DNA from: CAVVZJ01 sp963752755 | GTDB lineage: Bacteria; Planctomycetota; Planctomycetia; Isosphaerales; Isosphaeraceae | Direction of reading: 5' to 3' | DNA length: 64,000 nt | NCBI GenBank assembly: GCA_963752755.1 | Contig: CAVVZJ010000014.1 | Coordinates: 604,413 to 668,412, forward strand | In this document: piece by piece, positions 42,165 to 51,508 of the stretch | Position numbering within the stretch: position 1 is the first letter of the stretch | Layout: each line of letters opens with the position of its first letter | Program-made: the position numbers and the translations under genes | The notes under the pieces: generated by a model | Told to the model about the DNA's origin: nothing | Databases searched by the model: none | Seen by the model: the letters and a program-made list of their open reading frames with translations, nothing else

Positions 42165-42480
42165 GTGTGCTATAATTAACGCTAGCTCCTTGGCAATCCG
42201 GTTGCGGTCTTACCCTCGATGATCGCAGGCTGAGGCGCCGACGACGGGATGCGTCCCCGGAACCGAACAAACTTCAAGATGGGCAAAATTGCCTCGCAAG
42301 TTCTTGCCATTACATGATTTGCAAACTGAGGTTTCGCGCGATTCGGAGCGTCCCCCCAGCGTCTTGACGACGTCCCGCAAGCGTCCCGGGCGCGTCGCCC
42401 CGACGTCTCTGCTCCGTCCCGGGATGCCATGGGCGGTCAAAGAAAGCGCCTTGGGGCCGTTTCGAGAGAAGCCCGAGGCC
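42165..42480 (-). repeat. Dispersed ~320-360-bp intergenic repeat, copy B
   Basis: On the minus strand it runs parallel to copy A (18090-18452): GGGCTTCTC..., CCGCCCATGGC, the GACGC-word block (42350-42425), CAAGAACTTGCG, the CCCATCTTGAAGTTTGTTCG core, GCAACCGGATTGCCAAGGAG and TTAATTATAGCACACA. Roughly 65-70% identity by eye over the aligned parts, with the last ~45 bases the best conserved. Confidence 0.65.
42167..42178 (+). promoter_or_regulatory. Extended -10 box at the end of dispersed repeat copy B
   Basis: TGTGCTATAAT is followed by TAACG; TG-n-TATAAT is a consensus extended -10. No good -35 box lies upstream. The same sequence is conserved in copy A on the opposite strand (18437-18452). 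A transcript would run into the repeat, with no gene on this strand until 43626. Confidence 0.4.
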
Positions 42481-42490
42481 GCTCGGTTGG

Positions 42491-43459
42491 TCAGGGCGAC
42501 GCTGTCGCGGTCTGGTGGCCGCCATGGCCGCGCAGGTGTTCTTCGCGCATCCGATCGCTGCGGGCGAGGTAGTCGCGGAGGGTCTCCAGCTCGAACCGCT
42601 CGGCGACGTCTTCCACGCTCAGGCCGTCACGACGGCTGGCCAGGAGGAAGTAGCCCTCGGGCTGGTGGACCTCGATTTCGATGTCCGGCCCATACGCCTC
42701 GCGGATCGCGGAGAACTTCTCCTGATTGAACGCGATGTGGAACATCTCCCGGTCGGCATTCACCTCGGCGACCGCCCAGGGCGGCAGGTTCCCGACGCGG
42801 GCCTGAAGCGTCTCGGCCCCACGGCGGATCAGGTCTCGACCGCTCATGTCCACAATCGCGCTTTCCGGCAGATAGGACGCGGCGATGTAGTAGCCGTAGC
42901 GGAAGGCCCAGTGATGCAAGAGCCGACCGCCCCAGTACATCGTCGGCCAGAAGACGACCCGCGCCCTCCCTTTCTCCAGGGCCGCGCCGACCTGGTCGTA
43001 ATTCAGGTCAAAGCAGACCGCCGCCCCGACCCGCACGCCGTCGCACTCCGCCACCGGCACTTCCCAGCCCGGCGTGATCCCGGCCTCCATCTCGGGCACG
43101 GTCGGATAGTTCTTCCGGTACGCCAGCACCAGCTTGCCCGACCGATCGACGACCGGAACCGTGTTGTACGCCAGACCCTGGTATCTCTCCACGAAAGGCA
43201 CGACCAGGTTGACCCCGAACTCCCTCGCCAGCATCCCGACCGCCTCGGCATACGGCTCCAGCTCCGGCGCGCCCGCGATCGCCTTCGGGAAACCACCCGC
43301 GATGCAGGCACACCCCTCGGGGAAGACGACGAAGTCGGGCCGGTCGCGCATCACCTTGCCGACGACCTCCCGCAACGGGTCCAGGTTCACGCCGTCCTTG
43401 CGGTGGTCGTGCGCCGGCGGGATGTAGCTGACGGCGGCGAGTCGGATGATCCGGGCCAT
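42491..43459 (-). CDS. Carbon-nitrogen hydrolase (nitrilase/amidase family)
   Basis: ATG 43459, with CTGGAG upstream, gives a 322-residue intact protein with no signal peptide. The catalytic triad is visible: Glu48 in VVFPEGCA, Lys116 in YRKNYPT and Cys149 in GAAVCFDLNYDQV. The flanking NTVPVVDRSGKLVLAYRKNY and PTMYWGGRLLHHWAFRYGYY fit the family; the substrate (amide, N-carbamoyl amino acid or nitrile) cannot be read. The C-terminal 60 residues (VHQPEGYFLLASRRDGLSVE, LRDYLARSDRMREEHLRGHG) form an extension beyond the core fold. Cytosolic. Confidence 0.88.
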   Translation of the reverse strand: MARIIRLAAVSYIPPAHDHRKDGVNLDPLREVVGKVMRDRPDFVVFPEGCACIAGGFPKAIAGAPELEPYAEAVGMLAREFGVNLVVPFVERYQGLAYNTVPVVDRSGKLVLAYRKNYPTVPEMEAGITPGWEVPVAECDGVRVGAAVCFDLNYDQVGAALEKGRARVVFWPTMYWGGRLLHHWAFRYGYYIAASYLPESAIVDMSGRDLIRRGAETLQARVGNLPPWAVAEVNADREMFHIAFNQEKFSAIREAYGPDIEIEVHQPEGYFLLASRRDGLSVEDVAERFELETLRDYLARSDRMREEHLRGHGGHQTATASP

Positions 43460-43625
43460 GAGGGCGTTCTCCAGGGCACTTGGGAGGACGAGAATCGTTA
43501 TAACCGAGCCGCCGCGTTGGGGACAGTGGCCGCCCCGCTGCCCCCTATCCGCCCCGCCCTGTCGGGGGTTATGGTGAATCGAAGTGAATCCCGCCCGGCC
43601 TCCGATCCAGGATTTCCAGACACGG

Positions 43626-46319
43626 ATGAAGACACCCCTGCGCCTGCCCGACGTTCGCTTCACCAAGGTCACGCTTCCCAACGGCCTCGACGTCATCGCC
43701 CGACGCCAACCTCACCTGCCGATCGTGGCCGTAAACCTCTGGTATCACGTCGGCTCGAAGAACGAGGAGCGACGGCAAAGGGGGTTCGCCCACCTGTTCG
43801 AGCACCTGATGTTCGAAGGGTCCGAGCACTTCCCCGGCGACTTCTTCCAGCCCCTCCAGCGCCTCGGCGTCGGCGTCAACGGCTCGACCTCCACCGACCG
43901 CACGAACTACTACGAGGACACCCCCGCCGCCCACCTGGCCCTCTGCGTCGCGATGGAGTCCGACCGGATGGCCAACCTCCTGCCCGCGCTCGACGACCGC
44001 AAGCTCCGCGTGCAGAAGGACGTGGTCAAGAACGAGTACCGCCAGAATTACGCCAACCGCCCCTACGGCCAGGTCTGGCGCCTGCTCGCCGAGGCCCTCT
44101 ACCCGCCCGAGCACCCCTATAGCTGGCTCACGATCGGCGTGATGGAGGACGTCGAGGCCGCCACCCGTGACGACGTCGAATCCTTCTTCCGCCGCTTCTA
44201 CGTCCCGAGCAACGCCAGCCTCTGCCTCGTCGGCGACCTCGACGAGGACACCGCGATCGCCCTCGCCGAACGCTACTTCGGCGGCGTCCCCGGAGGCGCC
44301 GGGGCGGTCCGCCCGAGGACGCCCGAGGTCACCCTCGGCGACAGCTCCGAGCGGACCTACTTCGACCGCGTGGAGCTGGACCGCCTCTATCAACTCTGGC
44401 CGACCGTCCCCCACTTCACTCCCGACGACGCCCCCTTGACCCTCCTGGCCGACATCCTCGCCCGAGGCCGTTCGAGCCGGCTCTACCGGCGGCTCGTCGT
44501 CGAGGAGCAACTGGCGCAGGACGTCACCGCCTACCACGCCGGCCGCGAGCTGGCCGGCACATTTGGCCTGATCCTCACCGCCCGCCCCGGCCGCGATCTC
44601 AGCCCGGCCCGCGCGATCTTCGCCTCCGAGCTGGCCGACCTCGCCGATCGCGGCCCGTCCTCCGAGGAACTGGAGCGCGTCCAGAACGGCCGCCTCGCCG
44701 GCTTCTATTACGCTCTCGACAACGTCGGCGGCTTCGGCGGCGTGGCCGATCGGCTCAACGCATATAACACTTACCTCGGTGATCCTGGCTACTTCGCCGA
44801 CGACGTCCGTCGCTTTCTCGACGCCACGGCTGAATCCGTCCGCGACGTCGCCCGCCGCTACGTCCATGAGCGGCCGTCGGTCGCCCTGACCGTCCGCGGC
44901 CGCTCGAAGGCCGCCGTTGCGCCGCCGCTCGATCGGACGGTCCGACCCGAGCCGGCCCCGGCCGTCCCCTTCCGCGCCTCCCCGTCCCGAGATTCGCAAA
45001 CTGCGTTGTGGCGCCGACCTGTGGGTCGTCCCCCGCCGTGATCTGCCGATCGTGGCCGCGACCTCGGTGGTCCGTGCGGGCGCCTCGTCGCACGGCCCTG
45101 ACCGCGGCGGGCTCGCCGGCCTCACCAGCGCCGTGATGGACGAGGGCACCGCACGATTCACCGCCCAGCAGCTCGCCTTCGCCGCCGAGCGCCTCGGCAC
45201 GAACCTGAGCACCTCCTCCGGCTGGGACGGCTCCTATGTGAGCCTCCAGTGCCTCGCGCCGCACCTCGCCGAGAGCCTCGATCTGGCCGCCGAGGTCTTG
45301 CTCGCGCCGACCTTTCCCCCCGAGGAGTTCGCGCGTCTCCAGGGTCAGACCCTCGCCGCCCTCCGCGCCGAGCGTGACAGCGCCGAGGCGCTCGCCCATC
45401 GCACCTTGCTCCGCGCCCTCTACGATCCGACGCATCCCTACCATGTCCCCGTCGATGGTTCCGAGGAGACGGTCGCCCAACTCTGCCGCGACGAACTCGC
45501 CGCCTTCCACCAAGTCCACTTCCGCCCCGATCGAGCGGCCTGGGTCGTGGCCGGCGACGTCGATCCCGACGACCTCGCCCGCTTGCTCGACGACCGCCTC
45601 GCCCGCTGGTCGTCCGAGGCTTCGCAGGAACGTCCCGACGTCCCCGAAACCCGGTCTCCGTCCCGGTCGCGAATCCTGCTCGTCGATCGGCCGGGGCGCC
45701 GCAATCGGTGGTGCGGGTCGGCCACGTCGGCGTGCCGCGACATCATCCGGACTTCGACGCCTTGATGCTGTTCAACCAGATCCTCGGTGGCCAGTTCACC
45801 TCGCGTCTCAACGAGACGCTCCGCGAGGCGAAGGGCTACACCTACGGCGTCCGCAGCCACTTCGACTTCCGCCGCGGCGCCGGCCCGTTCTTCATTGGCG
45901 CCTCCCTCGAGAGTGCCCGCCTGGCCGATGCCCTGGCCGACCTCCAGGCTGAGGTCGAGGCGCTTCTGGAGAGCCGCCCGCCGACGCCTTCCGAGCTGGA
46001 CGACGCCCGGCGTTGCCTGATCGAGGGTCAGGCACGTCACTTCGAGACCCCCTCGGCCCTCGTCTCCCGGTACGCCGCCCTCTTCCTCCACGACCTCCCC
46101 CCCGACTACCACGCCGGCCTCGCCGACCGCCTCGCCACCGTCACGACCGACGCCATGCTCGTGGCTGCCCGCCGCGTCGTCCGACCCGCCGAATTCGTCA
46201 CGGTGGTCGTCGCCGACGCCGAGACCGTCGCCGGGCCGCTCGAACGCCTCGGCTGGGCGGCGATCGAGCGTGTTGGAGAAGCGAAGCGGCCGTCGCGATC
46301 CGATGGCGAGCCCTCCTGA
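43626..46319 (+). CDS. M16-family zinc peptidase with two peptidase-like halves, two frameshifts
   Basis: The likely start is ATG 43626; an in-frame GTG at 43584 is possible. The N-terminal half has the inverted zinc motif HLFEH (His56, Glu59, His60) in GFAHLFEHLMFEGSEHFPG and the typical NGSTSTDRTNYYED block; the second metal Glu is probably in KNEYRQ. The C-terminal half, after a break near 44985, starts LRCGADLWVVPRRDLPIV and lacks the zinc motif, as expected for the inactive half of M16 proteins. A second break near 45700 precedes MLFNQILGGQFTSRLNETLR and AKGYTYGVRSHFD, the family's R/Y block. Full length ~897 residues, like other fused M16B proteins. No clear signal peptide; cytosolic or periplasmic processing peptidase. 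Confidence 0.85.
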
Positions 46320-46489
46320 GGATCGATCCCGGTTTGGGCCTTGACGTTCGCCCCGGTTGCCTCCGCGCTATACAATAGAAGGAGGAAGTGTGCATCAACC
46401 CGTCCACTCGCGGGCGATCGCCCGGCCTCGATTCTCCGGACGGCCGGGCTCGCCGAGGACCGTCGGAACTTCAGCCGACAGGCCGCTCG

Positions 46490-48040
46490 ATGTCTCTGTC
46501 CTCACGAAAACCCCGGAAGACACCCCGCGCCGTTCGCCTGGCCCGGGCCTGGCTCTGGGTCGCCTTGCGCAAGGCGGAGCGGCGCTCGCCCGACTGGCTC
46601 TGGAAGGCGGCGCCGTGGCTATCGAGCCTGATTGTCCATCTGCTGGTGGTATTCATCATGGCGGTGATGCTGCTCTCGGGCCGGGCGTCGGACGAGGCGA
46701 CCGCCTTTGATTCGCGATTCGGCCAGCTCCGCGACGATCTGACCGCCCTCGCCCCCGACGAGCGGACCGGCGAGCCGTTCATCAAGCTCGACGCGCTCGA
46801 GGAGCCCTCGATCTCCACGGAGCGCGCTCCCGACGATTCGCGGCTGTCCGAGATGAAGGACGTTCCGCTCAAGCCTCAGATGCGGCTGGAAACGGCGCTA
46901 TCGGAGTCGGTGGCCGAGGTCGGGCCGGTGTCCTTGCCGGAACTCTCGGTGCCGTTCGCCGGCCGGCGGTCCGATCAGCGGGCGCGGCTGGTTCGTCGCG
47001 AAGGGGGGACGAAGGAGTCTGAGGAGGCCGTCGCGACTGGCCTCGACTGGATCGCCCGACACCAGGCGTCCGACGGCCGCTGGCGGCTCGACACCACCGC
47101 CCAGTGCGCCCACCCCGGTTGCCCCAAGAGCCCGGCTGCGGAGTCGGACACCGCCGCCACTGGCCTCGCACTCCTCCCCTTGCTCGGCGCCGGCCACACG
47201 CATGCGGAGTATGGCCCCTATCAGGAGAATGTCCGACGCGGTCTCGACTGGCTCGTCTCGATCCAGAAGGCCGACGGCGATCTCTGGGTTGGCGGCGGCA
47301 ACACGCATATGTATAGCCACGCAATCGCCACGATGGCGATCTCCGAAGCTTACGGCATGACACGCGACGACCATCTCCACGGCCCGGCCCAGCGCACCGT
47401 CAACTTCATCGCTGAGGCCCGCAACAAGCTCGGCGGCTGGCGTTACAATCCCGGCCAGGCCGGCGACACCAGCGTCTTCGGGTGGCAGATGCTCGCCCTG
47501 CGAAGTGCTTACCTGGCCGGCCTGAAGGTGCCCCGGGACGCGATCCAGAGCGGCCTCCACTACCTCGACCGCGCCCGAGCCGACGCCCTCGGCACCACCT
47601 ATTCCTATCAGCCCGGCGGCGAGGCCACCCCGGTGATGACTGCCGAGGCGCTGCTCATCCGCCAGTACCTCGGCTGGACCCGCCACAATCGCGCCATGGT
47701 CCACGGCGCCGACGCCGTCGCCCGCTACCTGCTCGATTCCAAGCACAAGGAGCGCAATATTTATTTCTGGTACTATGCCACCCAGATGCTCCACCAGATG
47801 CGTAATGACGACTGGAAGCGATGGAACGCCCACGTCCGCGACCTGCTCGTCTCCATCCAGGTCTCCGGCCAGGGCTGCGACCGCGGGAGCTGGGACCCCC
47901 GCCATCCCCAGCCCGACCGCTGGGGAGCCTCCGCCGGCCGACTCTTCACCACCTCGCTCTCACTCCTGACCCTCGAAGTCTATTACCGCTACCTCCCCAC
48001 GTACCGCGACTCCGCCGGCTCGATGACCTCACGCGACTGA
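46490..48040 (+). CDS. Membrane-anchored prenyltransferase/squalene-oxidase-repeat protein, paralogue 1
   Basis: ATG 46490 is chosen because the frame upstream is unlike the paralogue. Residues ~43-63 (LSSLIVHLLVVFIMAVMLL) form one transmembrane helix after a basic N-terminus, so the bulk is probably periplasmic. From residue ~190 are alpha-alpha toroid repeats: GLDWIARHQASDGRWRLD, GLDWLVSIQKADGDLWVGG, ARNKLGGWRYNPGQAGDTSV and YFWYYATQMLHQMRNDDWKR, ending RWGASAGRLFTTSLSLLTLE. The DxDD of squalene cyclases is not seen, so catalysis of terpene cyclisation is unlikely. A Gln/Asp/Leu-rich segment (RFGQLRDDLTALAPDERTG) is shared with the paralogue. 516 residues, intact; it follows the M16 peptidase by 170 bases. 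Confidence 0.8.
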   Translation: MSLSSRKPRKTPRAVRLARAWLWVALRKAERRSPDWLWKAAPWLSSLIVHLLVVFIMAVMLLSGRASDEATAFDSRFGQLRDDLTALAPDERTGEPFIKLDALEEPSISTERAPDDSRLSEMKDVPLKPQMRLETALSESVAEVGPVSLPELSVPFAGRRSDQRARLVRREGGTKESEEAVATGLDWIARHQASDGRWRLDTTAQCAHPGCPKSPAAESDTAATGLALLPLLGAGHTHAEYGPYQENVRRGLDWLVSIQKADGDLWVGGGNTHMYSHAIATMAISEAYGMTRDDHLHGPAQRTVNFIAEARNKLGGWRYNPGQAGDTSVFGWQMLALRSAYLAGLKVPRDAIQSGLHYLDRARADALGTTYSYQPGGEATPVMTAEALLIRQYLGWTRHNRAMVHGADAVARYLLDSKHKERNIYFWYYATQMLHQMRNDDWKRWNAHVRDLLVSIQVSGQGCDRGSWDPRHPQPDRWGASAGRLFTTSLSLLTLEVYYRYLPTYRDSAGSMTSRD

Positions 48041-48085
48041 GCCCCGCTTCGACCGAATAATCCGACGTGCTCCCGCGTCTTTCCC

Positions 48086-48113
48086 TTGTCCGCGACCGTC
48101 CCCCTGCTAGGAT
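48086..48113 (+). promoter_or_regulatory. Candidate promoter of paralogue 2
   Basis: TTGTCC, 16-bp spacer, TAGGAT. It lies 115 bases upstream of ATG 48229 in the only non-coding gap between the paralogues. The call rests on motif resemblance alone. Confidence 0.3.
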
Positions 48114-48228
48114 TTCGGCGCCGGTCGCGATAGGATGGAACCCAAACAAATCGATCCGATCGAGTCGAGGACGCCGCCCCCCGGGCGTGCCCCGCCTTGC
48201 TTTCCTCCTCGACGGGCGGGACGAATCG

Positions 48229-49848
48229 ATGCCCATCTGGACGCCACGCCGCCGTACCGTCTGGCAAACGCTCCGATTGCGATATCACCGCCGTCGTCGT
48301 CGGCTAGCGCGCCACCTTCCGCTCTGGTTCCGCCGGACAGGCCCGGTCGGCACGAGCGTGCTCCTGCATGCCATCGTGCTCCTGGTCCTGGCGCTTCTGA
48401 TTCACCATGTCAGCGTCGACCCGCCACGCGACCCGAATATCCTCGGTCAGCTCCGCGACGACCTGACGAGCCTCAATCCCGCCGACCGCACCGGCGATCC
48501 GTTCACCCACCTCGACTCGATCGACCCGCCGTCATTGCCGCCCACGCCCGACCAGGTCGATCCGCTGGTGATCAATGTCCCCGCCGCGCCACCGGAGGTC
48601 CGGATTGGTCCCATCACAAACGAACTGCCCGACGACGAGGCCAGCGCCACCGCCCGGGCCAAGGGCCGTGGTGCCCGGGCCGCGCCGGCTCCGGGCACCG
48701 TTGCCGTGCCGTTCACCGGCCGACGGGGGCCGATGAAGTCAGCCTTGGTGCGTCGTGAGGGGGGGACGGTCGAGTCGGAGGCTGCCGTCGAGCGTGGGCT
48801 CGACTGGATCGCCCGCCACCAGAGGGCTGACGGCGGTTGGAGTCTCGATACAAACATCGCCTGCACGGAGCCGCCGGGCTGTCCGCCGCGCAACGCGATG
48901 GTGTCCGACACTGCCGCGACCGGCCTGGCCCTGCTGCCCTTGCTCGCCGCCGGCCACACCCACACCGAGCCCGGCCGCTACCAGGCCACGATCCGTCGCG
49001 GCCTCGCCTGGCTCGTCGGCTCCCAGCAAGAAGACGGGTCTCTCTTCATCGGCGGCGGTCTCCATACCACCCTCTACAGCCACGCGATCGCGACCATGGC
49101 CCTTTGCGAGGCGTATGCCCTGACCCACGACCCCGCCTTGCGGCCTCCCGCCCAGCGAGCCGTCAACTTCATCACCCGTTCGCAGAACGTCGCGGGAGGC
49201 TGGCGTTACGAGCCCCTCGCCCCCGGCGATACCAGCGTCTTCGGCTGGATGCTCTTTGCCCTCCGCAGCGCCGACATCGGCGAGGTCGCCGTCTCGCGCC
49301 GCACGATCAAGCGAGCGACGACTTATCTCAACAGCGTGACTGGCGACAAGCCCGGCTCGACCTATTGCTACATGCCCGGCTGGTCGCCCAGCATGACAAT
49401 GACCGCCGAGGGCCTCGTCGGCCGCCAGCTCCTCGGCTGGAGTCGTGAGAACCCCGCACTCCAGCGAGGAGTCGCGTTGATCGCCGCGAACCTCGAAGAA
49501 TCGACCGATCGGAACATCTATTACTGGTACTACGCCACCCAGCTCCTCCACAACATGCGCGGCGATGACTGGGAGCGCTGGAACCCCCGCGTCCGCGACG
49601 GTCTGATCGGCATGCAGATCCAGGGGGCCGGCTGCGACCGCGGGAGTTGGGACCCCACCTGGCCCCAGTCCGACCGCTGGGGCATCCGCGCCGGCCGGCT
49701 TTACACGACCTCACTCAGCCTGCTGACTCTCGAAGTCTACTACCGCTATCTGCCCCTCTACCGCGATCAGGGTGGCCCCCTCGCCGGTCGCGACGAACCA
49801 GACCCCGCGCAAGCATCGGTCCCCTCGGGCGCAGCTCCCGTGCGTTGA
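48229..49848 (+). CDS. Membrane-anchored prenyltransferase/squalene-oxidase-repeat protein, paralogue 2
   Basis: ATG 48229 gives MPIWTPRRRTVWQTLRLRYH, very Arg-rich, then one transmembrane helix (VGTSVLLHAIVLLVLALLIH, ~residues 40-60). The shared stalk NILGQLRDDLTSLNPADRTG is followed by a Pro/Ala-rich linker and the toroid repeats (GLDWIARHQRADGGWSLD, GLAWLVGSQQEDGSLFIGG, QNVAGGWRYEPLAPGDTSV, YYWYYATQLLHNMRGDDWER). The two paralogues are collinear from the stalk to the last block, indicating a tandem duplication; the linker is where they differ most. 539 residues, intact. Function unknown. Confidence 0.8.
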   Translation: MPIWTPRRRTVWQTLRLRYHRRRRRLARHLPLWFRRTGPVGTSVLLHAIVLLVLALLIHHVSVDPPRDPNILGQLRDDLTSLNPADRTGDPFTHLDSIDPPSLPPTPDQVDPLVINVPAAPPEVRIGPITNELPDDEASATARAKGRGARAAPAPGTVAVPFTGRRGPMKSALVRREGGTVESEAAVERGLDWIARHQRADGGWSLDTNIACTEPPGCPPRNAMVSDTAATGLALLPLLAAGHTHTEPGRYQATIRRGLAWLVGSQQEDGSLFIGGGLHTTLYSHAIATMALCEAYALTHDPALRPPAQRAVNFITRSQNVAGGWRYEPLAPGDTSVFGWMLFALRSADIGEVAVSRRTIKRATTYLNSVTGDKPGSTYCYMPGWSPSMTMTAEGLVGRQLLGWSRENPALQRGVALIAANLEESTDRNIYYWYYATQLLHNMRGDDWERWNPRVRDGLIGMQIQGAGCDRGSWDPTWPQSDRWGIRAGRLYTTSLSLLTLEVYYRYLPLYRDQGGPLAGRDEPDPAQASVPSGAAPVR

Positions 49849-49956
49849 CCCAGCGATGGACCCCCGCGCCACCTCACCACCCGCTTCCCTCGACGACGGT
49901 CGGGCGTTACCTTACGGTCGGACCCGAGAACCGGATCACCGTGGAGGTACGTTCCA

Positions 49957-50904
49957 ATGAAACGGCCCAATTCCAACCGCGTCCACCACCTGCCTCTCGC
50001 CGCTGGCCTCCTGTCCCTGGGCTTCGCTCTGGCCCTCGCCCCAATCGTGCCCGCCGCTCCCATGGCCGAGAAGCTGCGCGTCTTGATCGTCGATGGGCAG
50101 AATAACCACGACTGGGCCTCAATGACGCCCGAGATGAAGGCCACGCTCGAACGTACCGAGCGGTTTTCCGTCGATCTGGCGACTACGCCGCCCAAGGGGG
50201 CTGCGAAATCGGCGTGGGAGATGTTCCAGCCCGACTTTGCGAAGTACGACGTCGTGGTGAGCAACTACAACGGCGAACGCTGGCCACGGCCGGTCGAGGA
50301 AGCCCTGGAGAAATACGTCGCTGGCGGCGGCGGCCTGGTTGTGATCCACGCTGCGAACAACGCCTTCGCCGACTGGCCGGCGTGGAACCGCATGATCGGC
50401 CTCGGCTGGCGTGGGCCGGACTTCGGCGACCGTGTCACCCTCGATGACTCCGGCCAGGTCGTCCGCACCCCCAAGGGTAAAGGGCCCGGGGCCGGTCACG
50501 GGCCGCAGCACGAGTACCAGGTCACGACCCGCGACCCCGATCATCCTGTGATGAAAGGACTTCCTCACGTCTGGAAGCACGCCAAGGACGAGCTTTACCA
50601 CGGCCAGCGCGGCCCCGCCGAAAAGATGCACATCCTCGCCACTGCCTATTCCGACCCCACCAAGGGCGGCACCGGCGCCCACGAACCGATGGCCTGGTGG
50701 ATCCCGTTTGGCAAGGGTCGCGTGTTGACGTGCCTCCTCGGCCACGTCGGCGGCGGGGAGACGGCGGCGATCCGCGACGTGGGATTCCGCACGATCTTCA
50801 CCCGCGCCTGTGAGTGGGCTGCCACCGGAGACGTCACTCTCCCCGTTCCGAACGACTTCCCCGGTGCCGACACCATCCGCGTTACCGAGCCGCTGGCGAA
50901 GTGA
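49957..50904 (+). CDS. Secreted ThuA-like (trehalose-utilisation) domain protein
   Basis: ATG 49957 follows GGAGGT; the signal peptide is LPLAAGLLSLGFALALAP with AAP cleavage near residue 35. The ThuA fold is indicated by KLRVLIVDGQNNHDWASMT, FAKYDVVVSNYNGERWP, YVAGGGGLVVIHAANNAFAD, DHPVMKGLPHVWKHAKDELY and PMAWWIPFGKGRVLTCLLG. ThuA domains are glutamine-amidotransferase-like and common in planctomycete secreted proteins with sugar-related neighbours; no catalytic Cys is evident here. 315 residues, intact. It is two bases from the convergent DinB-like gene. Confidence 0.87.
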   Translation: MKRPNSNRVHHLPLAAGLLSLGFALALAPIVPAAPMAEKLRVLIVDGQNNHDWASMTPEMKATLERTERFSVDLATTPPKGAAKSAWEMFQPDFAKYDVVVSNYNGERWPRPVEEALEKYVAGGGGLVVIHAANNAFADWPAWNRMIGLGWRGPDFGDRVTLDDSGQVVRTPKGKGPGAGHGPQHEYQVTTRDPDHPVMKGLPHVWKHAKDELYHGQRGPAEKMHILATAYSDPTKGGTGAHEPMAWWIPFGKGRVLTCLLGHVGGGETAAIRDVGFRTIFTRACEWAATGDVTLPVPNDFPGADTIRVTEPLAK

Positions 50905-50905
50905 C

Positions 50906-51388
50906 TCACTCGCCCTTCCAGGCTCCCAGCAGCTTCCGCACGACGACGAGTTGCCCAAGGTGGTACGCGTTGTGATCGGCCACGAGCAGCGCTTCGCGGA
51001 AGATCGTCTGACCCTGGCCGTGCGGTATCGGGGCCAGAAGGTCCGTCTGTGGGTTGCTGACCAGTTCCTTCAACACCTCCTGATCAGCCCGGAAGCCGGC
51101 GACCGAGCGGTCCCAGGCTTCCGGGTCAGGCGGAGCATTCCCCTCGGGCCAATAGCCGCGGGGGAAGTCGGGCGAGACGTGGCCGGGATCGACGCTGAAG
51201 CGCAGGATGTCCCATTGGGCGATCCGCATGTGCTCGACCAGCCGCCAGGGCGAATGCGTCAGTCCCTCCGGCGTCGCCCCGCGCAACTCATTCGGCAGGC
51301 TGGCGATGGCCGCCTCAAAATCGAGATGGGCCTGGCCGCCATCGAGAAGGGCAAGTAGATGATCGCGAATGGGTTTTTGAGAGTCCAT
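50906..51388 (-). CDS. DinB-family protein
   Basis: ATG 51388 follows GGCGGAG. The 160-residue four-helix protein has the three metal-binding His of the DinB/YfiT family: His53 (RLVEHMRIAQWD), His138 and His142 (VADHNAYHLGQLVVVR). Known relatives use the site for thiol-dependent transferase reactions; the substrate here is unknown. The C-terminus overlaps nothing but nearly abuts the ThuA gene on the other strand. Intact, cytosolic. Confidence 0.85.
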   Translation of the reverse strand: MDSQKPIRDHLLALLDGGQAHLDFEAAIASLPNELRGATPEGLTHSPWRLVEHMRIAQWDILRFSVDPGHVSPDFPRGYWPEGNAPPDPEAWDRSVAGFRADQEVLKELVSNPQTDLLAPIPHGQGQTIFREALLVADHNAYHLGQLVVVRKLLGAWKGE

Positions 51389-51429
51389 TGGGAACTCCGC
51401 CAAAGAATTGAAACAGGGGTGAAACTTGG

Positions 51430-51480
51430 TGAAATACGATAACAATAAAATTATTAATTATCTTTTATATATTTTCTGCG
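51430..51480. promoter_or_regulatory. AT-rich island upstream of the DinB-like gene
   Basis: The most AT-rich stretch of the window (ATAACAATAAAATTATTAAT and following) lies between the end of glpD (51509) and the DinB-like start (51388), both on the minus strand. It probably holds the DinB-like promoter and the end of the glpD transcript; TATAAAAGATAAT-like sequences occur on the minus strand but no paired boxes can be fixed. Confidence 0.35.
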
Positions 51481-51508
51481 TCATTTGGGGATCGGATCTC
51501 GCCTCCGT

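Larger units (their letters stand above)
42079..42490. other. Convergent intergenic region holding dispersed repeat copy B
   Basis: The gap between the serine hydrolase and the minus-strand amidohydrolase is mostly the dispersed repeat (42165-42480). No protein gene is supported. Confidence 0.6.

Noticed and set aside
46342..46380. TTGACG and TATACAAT upstream of the first prenyltransferase-repeat gene
   Set aside because: The spacing is 22 bases, too long for a standard sigma-70 promoter, so I do not call it.
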